A DNA stretch of 64,000 nt, from contig NC_039482.1 in the NCBI RefSeq assembly GCF_003590095.1, positions 17,377,657-17,441,656 of the forward strand, read 5' to 3'. The notes under the pieces were generated by a model, which was given only the letters and a program-made list of their open reading frames with translations, was not told the origin of the DNA and did no database searches. The stretch is from Trichoplusia ni. Its lineage: Eukaryota > Arthropoda > Insecta > Lepidoptera > Noctuidae. Positions 35,364 through 47,300 of the stretch are shown here, in pieces. The translations under genes and the position numbers were made by a program. Every line of letters begins with the position of its first letter. The first letter of the stretch is position 1.

Positions 35364-38300
35364 GTACTGTGAACTATAGTTATAAAGTAGTAGATCTTAT
35401 AAAAAGTTCAGAGAAGCTGGTGAGAGCCAAGGTTTAGGAATTAGATCAGCCCTATTTTTTTTCTTTGGGTTTCATTACTCATTATCTTGCATTAAGTTCA
35501 GCACCTGGTCTGTTCCGAAAATTTTGTTGACAGTATAATGGATATTCTCATTCTCTTTAGCAAATTTTCTTAGTCTTTTATTTAATTTTCCGGGATTGGC
35601 TTGTAAAAACTTGGAAAATTTATTTCTCCTCTTTTACTAAAATTGCAAAAGTAACTCTTGATAGGCAATCGTTGCCATGGGACACCCCGAAGTGGAACGA
35701 TGATAACTATTGGCATCATCACGACATATTAAAACTTCTATTTACGGAATGATCAACGATTTACTATTGTCGAAGGTTACATGAAATCGTAACAATTTAT
35801 TAACATGTACTAAAAGCTTTTTCGGATGAAAAAAGCCTACTTATAGGTAATTTATTCAGTGTCCTTCGCTAGTAACATATTCCAGCACATGTGGACTAAT
35901 CCGCGCACGCAATGCCATCATTTGTGTCATCCACAAGACAATCAACCCGTCGGCTGCGACCTTGGGGACATAATTGATTTTTCTGTTTAATATAAAGATT
36001 ACCATTGTTCTAAAATTTCCGAGATTTTAAATAAGGCGTGAACATTTGACGGCATTGTAATTTTAAAAGAACTGGTCTTTAAATTTATAAATACGTCGCA
36101 TCATATACAAGTGCGGTGCAAATATATTTTTTGCTTTACTCAATACCTTTATTGGATTCTACAATGTGAGTTTTGTTTCTTAGGTAGTATTTAAATAAAA
36201 AGGTGTTTAGAATAAATCATATAAAGAAAAAACAGTACAATGTATAAGAATGAATCACATTTTTCAAGAAAACTTGCCACTTAATCAAAATTTGTAAAGG
36301 AAGACTAACATTTTTTTTGGCATAGTTCCTGTTGCATTCTTGGAAAAGATTAGTGGTGGTGGGAAAATGGGATATATACTACTATATCTCAGAGTATGAT
36401 ATTCTGCTAAAGATGATTTAGAAAACAAGTAGAATAATGCAAAGATTATGCCCTGTTACACATAGATATACATAAGGAGGGCGTTTTCTTTGTTAGTCCG
36501 TTAAAAGTAGCTCGCTTTCGTATAAACTGAGACATAAAGCTTATGCCCGAGTTTATGAATATGAAACCAGCTTGAATATAATTTTGGCCGTAAAATATTA
36601 TGCTACTGTCCTTTAGAAAGACAAAAAGACAAGAAACATTGAATCGTTTTAGTAAGCAAAGCAAAGCAAATATTTTATAGGTTGTTCTATTTATTATTTT
36701 TATACTTCGTAATTTTCGTCCTTGACTTAAAACCAATTGTAAGGAATATTAAATTGAATATTTTTTTTGCTTTAAAAAAAAGAAAAAAAAAAGATAAAAC
36801 GTATCATTTATGGTGATACCTATGAAAGTAGGGGCTGTTAACGTCTCCTGTTGATACTATAAAGTGTACCGACAAGTGACGTAGCTCGAGATTTCTGCTT
36901 AGTGTATCTACGAGTACATCTATGTATGCATGATACATTTTTGGAAATTTGCGACGGAGTTATTTGTTTTTTTTTCTTCTTGTGCTTACGTGAGATAAAA
37001 TCCAACACAAGACATTTATACAACCTTGAATGATTAATCACAATTTGTTTCCCTTATCTATAACGTATTTCACATTACAATTTCTATATTTATAGACTGC
37101 ATCTAAATATACAATCAATACTTTAAAATATTCGGGACCACTCCACCCCCGTTTTAATCAAAATCCAATCGAAAGTTCAAAACACGAGTCTTCAAACACT
37201 GACTGGCGTTGCCATAGCAACCATGGGATTAGGGTCAAAGTGACCCTGACCCACTCCTCCCGGCTGCGGCGCCCGGAGGGTTAAAATTTATTTTTAAATT
37301 GCCTGTTACACGTTTATTAGGGCACTTTTTACCCGGTAAGCTCATTGTTGGGATATTAAGGCTATGGAGGTGGCGGGTTAAATAAGATTTTAAATTGTTC
37401 GTGTTAGATTGTGTAACATTTAATTTTGTTTTTGAAGGCTGATGGACTTGCCTTGTTGTACAATTTTCAGAGAATATAACCTCCTTAATACAGATCAGAT
37501 ATTACCTACATGCCGATGCCATTTAATAGGAATTTCCGCTCGAAAGCTTGCCTGCCTGTTTTGTGTTTCACATATTAAATTGGAACCAGAATATGTCAGT
37601 CTAAAAGATAAATAGAACAGCTGACACACGCCATAATTAGCTGGAGCTTCGACACATAATTTACGTAATGTCCGATATACGTCTGCATTTGTAAACAGAA
37701 GCTGATATAACTTCGAAATTCTGTAGGATATTATGGCTCTATGATAAGTTTAGTCCAGAAATGGCATATGAAAGCATATGTAAAGGCGAAGAAACTGGTC
37801 TTATGTAAGCTTAATAACTTTATCCCGAATAGATATCAAGACTCTTTATTTCATTATAGTATTATTAAGCCGCTTGTGGAAGTACGAGTCAGACTCGCGA
37901 CACTGAAGGTTCCATACTAACTGCTATGATATCTGACACCATTCACGAGATACAGCCCGGTGATAAACAGACGAACAGAGGTTGAAGGCTTTTCACCATG
38001 TTAAGGAACCTTAAGAGCTAAATAACAACGTACTTGTAAGTGTAGTATGTGGCATCGTGATAAATGTATCTAAAATTTAACCTTGGTTCAATTATTTCTC
38101 TATCTTATAGTATGTAAAACAATCTATACTTAAATTATAAAATGTGAAAGGTTAACACAGCTTGTCTGCTATGCTTTCACGGTTCAACGGTTTATGATGA
38201 AGCCCAAGTAAGGACGTGTGCTACATTTTGACATCAAAATATCATCTAAATTACGAAATGACTAAAAATTTTGTAAAGAACACTGTTCTAGCGAAGATTA

Positions 38301-41300
38301 AGGCTATTTTTATGACTCCCTCTGTAATTCACGAATAAAGTCTCTAAGTTCGCTATAAAAGCGTACCCGATAATCGGACCAGGGCCCCAATTCTGCTATT
38401 GAATTAATGGAAATTCTATTAAAATTTGCACTATTCGTAATATTCTCATCATTTTTCCAATACAATAAATGGAAATTCAGTGCGGGGCAAAACACTCACG
38501 GTCAAAACAATACATTTTCAATTACTGTGTTAGCAAAATGCTTAAGAGAATAGGAATAATTTCAACCAATTGCCATTCATTAATTGTATATAGCAGAATG
38601 GGACCCCAGTAACACGAACAGCAGCTGTTAGAAGCTGGCTGTAGCCGAGACTACAGTCTCAGACTCACAGACTGCATGGCGCGCGTTTTATTATACATGT
38701 GCTAGTCCGCTGTTCTATGTAAGCATATGATCATAGGTAGCCATGTAGTAAAATCCCAACAGGGAAATACAGTTCCAGCTTTCAAATATTCATCGAAATG
38801 TAAACAATTTGGGAAGAATGGATTATTTCTTTGGAGGGGTTTCTAGTTCAGTCGGTTTGCAGAGACTCGAGAATTTGAATATGAATTTGGAAAATTGAAT
38901 TTCTGATTATGTGTAAGATTCAATGGCGTTTTTGGCTCAAGCGTAACATCTTCTTTGTGAAGATAAGTTTTCTCCGTCCTGTGAGAACTGTCTATTTATC
39001 CTCCTTTATAAATTGTTATCGATTTAAATAACTTGAATTTACTATCTACATTTATTGCGAAACATTTTTTTGTTTTTTTGCAAGTAAGGTTTTTCCAGCT
39101 TTTAATAAACATAAAGCTTTGGTTATCAATAATCCCGAAGCTCTGATACAGACTGACAGGGATTACACATGATTTTTAGTGAAAGATATAAAAATGTATT
39201 TGAGCCAAAGATTGGGCTACAACTGAACAAGTTGATCGATCACTGGTTATGTTTGGTGGATGGTGGTATGGCAGTTAGTGGCTGGAAAGTCTGACAGCCA
39301 ATCTTACTAACGGGTATCGTGTTGTCCAGGTAACTGGGTAGAGGAAGTCAAATAGGCAGTCGCTCCTTGTAAAGCACTAGTATTTAGCTGCATCTGGTTA
39401 GACTGGAAGCCGATCCCATTTCATTCAATCCCATTTCCATGATGATCATTTGGAGCAAAAACATAAAAGTATAAGCGCGGAAATTTGTATGTATGGACGG
39501 AGGTATTGATTTTTCTTCCTCTTTTTGCAAAAAACAATGAACTGATTTAGACGAAACTAGGTACAGAGTGTACAGACATAGATTATAACCTTCGTAGCGG
39601 GCGTGCTCGCGGACACCAGCCAGTAATATAGATGTTATATAAACATTTCACATCGCTACGGACGCGTTGTCTACTAGTAGTGACAACTAAGTGATCGCTT
39701 ATCGGCTATCCAGTATTCAGATCGAAGATATCGACCGCGACAGTGACCAGCGTTTGTCGTTACTAAGTTCCAGTTATACACTATTAAGTGTGTATTTACA
39801 TCAGTTTCATGAAATAGAGATATTTTTAGACAGTTTTTAGCTGTCTTTTCAAAAGGAGGTTCTCAAGTCGATTGATTGATAGCCGAGTGGTTGAGGTCAC
39901 CACGCCACCCAATGAGTGCATCGTGTCGCGGGTTTGATCCCCGCGATATGCATTTATCTGAAGCTGGTTTATAACTCTGGTTGTCTTTTGAATGTCATTA
40001 GATGTTGGTGTAACTCCATGTGGATATCATTTTCAGTCGGGAGGCTTTAAAATTGTACCTTCCTTTCGTTAGGCATCAGACAAAAGGGTAAAATAAACCT
40101 TATTACCAATTCTCCGCTGTCTATCCCTCCGTCTGTAACCAGGTTGTATCTCGTGACAGAATTCTGATGCTATATTTCTGTCTCCAGGTAGCATACACTT
40201 GTAAGCACATATTTTACAAAACCTTTCTCCACAATACCTGTTCTACATCCTTCTACGTTACAAAGGCTATCGTTGATAAGTTTGAACTACATAACAGACT
40301 TGAACAGCTCCACGCAGAGTTTAATAATGCGGTGTTTTGTTCGAGGGAGCCGCATACTTAGGTCGTGTTGGATTCTGAGAATACAAGCGTAGAATACCTT
40401 AGTAAAGCGGACTTGTAGGGTTAGTATAGAAGGGGATTAGATCTCTTTGGTTTAGATATAGGAAGAGAACTACCAGATAGTTTTTATGATAAAACCTCTA
40501 TGGAACGAAAATTATTTAAATAGAACTGGATCCGACTGTCGCCTCTTAGAGTAAGACTAGAAAGAGAAAATTAAGTTCTGAAAATGAGATAGAGGACCAC
40601 TCTGCATATAGTTGCGTCTCTTTTCTACAACGGCAAGCGTTTAAGAGAGATTACTAGGCTCCTGATCGGAAAACACATCCATCGTTTGATCAGGTCTATA
40701 AGTATTTAGCCGAGGATTAATTAAATTAACTTTTTTGTCCTAAAGCAATAAAGTGAACAAAATTAAAACGACTTTGAAAGTGAATAATCAGTAATCATGA
40801 AAACGAATCCAAAAACATAAGACTTATTACTTCATACAAATAATAACTTTATAACCGCGCGGTAACCTATCAATTTCCAGGCCGCGGTGGCCGGAGATAG
40901 CGTGTATTGTTATGCCTTAGCATAAACAAGGATTACCAGCGGCCGTGACCCGCCGACCTGACTAGTGCGTGCACTAGCTATGTATGCAAGCCTTTACATT
41001 ATGTAACGCGGTGCAAATGAGAATAGGACGGGGCTATCTTTAAAGAAGGTTTTTTAATGATTATTATTAAGAAGTATACGTAAATAATTGTAAGTCTGTT
41101 TCGAAGGGGGTTCTCCAACTTGTGAATGTTCGATATCAGCTTGTTGTAGTTCTTATCAGTAGCTTGGCGGAATACCTTCTGATTCTATCAAGGCCCACTT
41201 CCTAATGTTCCTAATTATTAATAATTCTTATGATGAATAATATATTTTAACAACGACTGCGCCTAAATAAAGGCGCTATATGTAATATAATATTGTAAAT

Positions 41301-44300
41301 TTTACACGCTCCGCTTTAATGATTTTTGGCACTGGATGCATTTTTTTTTCATATCAGTGAACATTTTAAAATTACGGTTTCTCTAATAGATTTGATGTTT
41401 TTTTACCTGCTTTCGGTCAACGCTATTTGGATAAATGCTCGCTTTACACTATAATTATACTGGCTAACCGTTTAATCTGATTCCAGTTATTTGGTAAAAC
41501 AATTTCCCTTGATTCAATTGTGTATACAGAGCAGAGAGAAAAACATTCCCCCAATTCCGTCGTATTTTCAATTTTCAAATAAAAAACAAAGGAATTCCAT
41601 ACTACTCTGTGTAAACACGTTCCACAAACGAATACGTCGGCTCTGTTTTATTTCATTACTCTGTAACAACTATGAAATTGAATGCAAATTGGGTTCTTTC
41701 ACGTTGTTTGCATTTCCTGTGCAAGCAATTTATTTAAAAGTGATTTTAACAATATTTTACAGTGGGTTAACGTTATTAGTGATCCAATTGAGATTGTGAA
41801 CAGTTTCATAGATTAAACGACAAGCGTTTTAAGCAACGTTTGGTACGGTTATGAACTTGATGGATCACTTTTGTTTATTTTGGACTGTTTGTGCAAATTC
41901 GGTCAATTCGAGTTGCAAGCCAGACTTGCAAATGACACTTTTTTTTGCCTTCTCGGTTTAAAAATTAATCTTAAATGACAAAGTAATTTGGTGATGATTA
42001 GAATCCGAGAAGGTGATGGTATGAGAAAAAACGTACCTTGGACAAGAAATAATATTGGTAATGACATTTCTTTGACGTTCGATGATAAAATAGGAATTAC
42101 ACTTGGTTTCCCTCCAGCTAGTGTTGGACCCACTGATAAGGACTTGTCAATTTATTATTTTGGCTTTATTTACCTAGTATTTTCACTTCTGTAATCTCTT
42201 TTAGTGAAACATGTCTTTACAATTTTGAGTTACATGCCCAGCCATCAAAACAAAATTAAGAAGCACGAACGTTGGATCGAATCGCATCAGAATTTTATTT
42301 AACGTCCCTTCCAATATTAAGCCAATTCTACTTAAGCAGTGTAAAGACAAAAAAAAAACAAATTTCTTAACGAAAACCAATTTCCGAGGCCCCCTATGTA
42401 CTACCCAAGTTCAGTGTACTCCCGTGCCTTCCACGAAAACAATAAACTTTTATACGATGCCATCTTTTCAACGATTCTTTTATTTGAATAACAAACAAAA
42501 AGATACCTTCGGCATTCAATTGAAAGTTCAAATTAGACTGCTTTCTTGAATTAATCCAATGTTATTTGATGGCAATACGTTTGATTCGAGTGATGTTGTA
42601 TGTAGTCTTAAGAGTAGAAGCGAGGCCACGTCTCTCGTAGTACCTTGTGGGCCTTGTGGCCTAGTTCGGAAGCTCGGTCCGGGTCTCGGCATCCGTCTGC
42701 CTCTGAACATTTGTGCTGTTGAATTTGATATTAATTGAGGAATGATTTTGAGCGCTCATGTGTGTATAAACAGGACAAAAGATGTGCCTATGTATCTATG
42801 TATGTATAGGTGTGTGTTTGTGTATGTGTGTGTGTAGGCTTTGAACTTCAAAGCTGTGTATTGGAGTGTAGGTGGGGAGCATGTGGCGCTGTATCCACTG
42901 CTCGACAGTTTTCGTTTTCGTGTATTCTGTCACTTTAACGTCGATTTGAATAAAAACAAACTGTGAACGGGTAACGTTACAGTTCCTACTTTGTATACTT
43001 AAGAAAAGTTACTAAACATTTTTTTTTTTAATACATAAACGCCTGATACAATTCATTGGTATATTAGTAGATAGTATTTGATTTGGTTAACTTTATTTAG
43101 AGAAAGAAAAAACACTTCTTAAAGTAGCGAAACGAAGGAATAGTCGTTTATCAAATCTATTGAAAATAACATTTTAAAATTAGTACAAATATATTGTGTT
43201 CCTCTTCAAGTTTCTACTTGAGATTTTTTTATAAATTATGCAAATGTGAGCTAGCCTAGGACCTAGGCAACGCCGAAACCCTCTGGTATGAGAAGAGACC
43301 AATAAGAAAGCCATTTATAATTCATTTTCTTATAAATATGAGCTTATCATAGTACCGCTACCATCTCACTACAATTCCATCCCTAATAAGACTTCCTACA
43401 ATCTTTATTACGTGTACCTAGGTCCTTTCCATAAAATTTTAATTTTATCATCGACTGGCAACACTGGCGGCCAAATAATTCTGCGTAACTTTAATAATAA
43501 AAGCCACTGAATTATTCAGAGGCCGCCTCAACTTTGAGAGGTTTCTCGCTGCCCTGCCATCTTACGAGGGGCGGAGAACTAAAATGTACCTTCTGTTTGG
43601 CCTATTTATACAATTTCCGTGTAACTATATTATGACCTTATAGGCGATACCACATACCTCGTATTAAAGCTAAAGTGTCGTAGAAAATTATAAATGCTCA
43701 GTTTGCATGGTGTTATCAGGTATTAGGCTAATACTTTTAGTTCGGCAAACTTAAAAAAAAGAATAATTCAGATTTCGTTAGACTCAGTAGTCTAACGAAA
43801 TCTGAATTATTCTTTTTTTTCATAAATCATAAATAGTCATTCATAGGTCATAAATTTGATGGATTTTCCAGTGAAAATCCATCAAATTTATGACCGTATC
43901 AAGCTATTTTCGTTAATGTCGTTATAGGAGCAAAAGAAATAGCATCATCTGTGAAAATGTTAACTGTTTAGCTATCATAGATACAGGCTGGTGACAGACA
44001 GACAAGAATCTTAGCAAAAATACGGAACTAAAAAGCTTAAATACCCTTAAAAAACGCAATTCGTGCTACGTCCTATGTTCGTACATATCAGAACGTCTTT
44101 TCCCTTTAACATCACCTTTATATATAAGTATATCTATACAATAATTGGATTACATCACATAACACCTACACCTCACCTTTGACCATGCTTCCTGATGTCA
44201 CTATGTTACTGGCACAAACTCAAGCCGTCGTGTTCCGCGACACTTTTCCTCAACTCCTGTCAATAACACATACTCAAATAGAGGCTACACGTGTATGCAG

Positions 44301-47300
44301 GTTTCAAAAGGCCACGATTTTGTACTAACATCTTTCGATTTTACAACCAAAACATAAAAATGTATTTTTATTAATATAAACACCGTGAGGTCACAATTTA
44401 AGACAAAAACGCATTCAATCTCCATATTTTTTAAGATAACTGTATTACCAGCACATTATTGCCCCAATACCAAATGAAAAAGCCATATTATTATAGTGAT
44501 AAAAAATATTTAAGTATTCGCTTTTTGAATAAAATAAAATTATAGGTATTCACGTATTTTTTTTTCTTAGCGGCCTGAGTTAATAATTTTTTTCCTAAGC
44601 TCTACGACCTTCTTTCAGATCTTCTCATGCTTTCAAACACGTAACTGTCATTGCAAAACAAAATGAATGAGCAAGAAGCTAATAACGAATAGATTGGGTG
44701 CAAACTGTGTAAAATGGCTACCCCTGGGAAATCGAAGCTATCTAACTTGAGAGATGCTTCACTAGGTACATGTAGATTGCCTGAAGTTTCTGAACCATGA
44801 GCATATATTAGATGCGACACATCCCATCATCTAATAAGCGGGCGTCGAGAAATATCGGTTGCCATAGCAACGGGGTCGAGGTTACCCCGACATTTGTGAT
44901 ATGGACACGGATTTTATTTTTAAAAGTTATGGTTTATTAATGGGCTTGTATGGATTAAACGATTATATTATGAGGTATCGTTTATTGATTTCGTGTTTTA
45001 CGTAGCTAGTTAAACTTCTATTTTGTTAAAAAAACAATTGACTATTATAGACAATTTATTTTAAATAGGCCGTTTTCCAAGCAGTTTTAAAATGCTACAG
45101 TAATGACTCTAGTTGCACAGTTCCAACGTGTTATTCTTATGGAGAAGAGCAAGAAACTATCGCCAAGAAACGCCATAAACATACTGATTAAGTTCTTACC
45201 ATAAATATGAAAGTAATATTTTGGACACTCCCACTTGGACTTTTCCGTCGAATTCATACTTTCCAAAGGGTGTAAACGTATCCCTATTACTAAAACTACG
45301 CCTGTCCGTCTGACCATCTGTTCATTACCAAGCTGCATCATCATCTGAGATTATCTATACTAATCTATATCTATATCTATACTTCTATACTAATCTATAT
45401 CTATATCTATACTTACTAATATATAAAGCTGAAAGTTTGTTTGTTTGATTGTTTGTTTGTTTGAACGCGCTAATCTCAGGAACTACTGGTCCAAATTGAA
45501 AAATTCTTTTTGTGTTGCATAGACCATTTATCGAGGAAGGCTTTAGGCTATAAACCATCACGCTGCGACTAATAGGAGCGAAGATACAATGGAAAATGTT
45601 GCAAAAACGGGGAAAAATATTCAACTTCGAGAGCTTCCGTTCAAAAATTCCTAACTTATATCTTCTAACCACGCGGGCGAAGTCGCGGGCAACAGCTAGT
45701 CATCTATATTATTCGAATCAAAAACCCTGAACTTCCGTGAACGAAATGACAAAAACAGAATCCTAACCTTCATTTCCATACCTGTTGAAAATAAAAATCA
45801 GAGCATAAATCATAAATGGTTTTAATTAAATGCACGCACGCAACGAACAAGTTAAATAACATTCGTATTCGCGCTGTTAACTGTTACAGGTTAATTAATT
45901 AATTGTATTGCGACGTGTGTTTTGATGGTATCAGCGATCGTGTTTCTAGTAATGTTCAATTCAGTTCTACGAAATGGAATCACATTCGTTTTATGACCGT
46001 TTAATCGCTGTGAGATACTTTAGGATAAATATAGGATATATTTAGGATACTTCGGGATATATTTAGGATACTTTGGGATACTTTATAAATAATTCTAGGA
46101 ATGAAATGTCTCACTCATTTCCCCATAAGAAGAGAGAGCTTTAGCCTCCCTTTGAATATGAATCTCTGAAAATGAGATGCTATTTCCCCTTCTTCTCATC
46201 GATTCGGCTTGAAAAGACTTTGTTAAGCAATATTATTTAAGATAGAGGGTGTGTCTTTTAGTTGCTACTTTTTACGTATTTATTCAGATAGGTAATTCTG
46301 CATATAACGAGCCTTTGTTACTTACGAGAATCTTTTACAAAAATAACTAAAGATATCCAGAGTAACTATCGATCAACTCAAAAACTAAGTTAAAAGGATT
46401 TTTGGCTGTTGGTTTTTGACCACCATTCTTATCTTTGAACCTCAAACTTTCTTAATATTGTACTTAACCTCCTTTCTTCCCTATCCAAGTTTGGCTTTCC
46501 TCCGAGCTGTCAAAACATTCTGAACAATGGAAGTTTTAATTAAAAACTCGTGACGAGTTATTTGTCACGGAGATTGTGGATGTGATTGTCGCGTATTAAT
46601 TAAAGCATGTCCGACGTTCTCTGATAGTCTGCATTGTAAGTTTTTAACGTGAATTGCTGTTTTTTCAATTATTTGTGTTTCTTTTACTGTTCACAATCAT
46701 GTAAATATGTATGTAGTAGTAGTATCATAGTTTTAGTAGTGGAAACGAATAGAATAAATTATCTATTTTAGTTTAAAATCCACTTTAAAATATTAACCGT
46801 TACATCCGTTCGAAACGAAACAAAAAAATATCTAAATATAAAAGAAACGCTGACAGGACGGAGTTTTTGTTACAAACGAAAAGAAACATAAAATGAGGTG
46901 TTAAAAAACCAAAAATCGATATTTCTGTACCGCACACATCTGTGACACATTTCACAGGTAGTTAATATGTCAAATATACGGATATACACACACATACATA
47001 CATTGTAGACCAACATACACACACACGTTAAGAGCACTTTCAATGCTCCATAGACATGATTGAATTATTATTCTCCGTTGATTTTGCACGTTTGATCCGT
47101 TTACGGGGAAATTCAGGTATTGGAAAACTTCGAACAATAATTGAATAAATGAATTTTAATCCTCCATATTGGATGAAGCCCATAAAATATTGAATTTCGT
47201 AGTTTTATTTCACAATTCAGTGAGTGTTGTCAAAGGAACAGTCGGCAACTACAGGGGAAAGTAAATTAAAGCTTGTTATTAATACCGGAAATATTGCTGA

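Noticed and set aside
39876..39960. tRNA-Ser/Leu-like gene
   Set aside because: Only the box motifs fit; there is no proper acceptor stem, and SINE-like body sequence follows.
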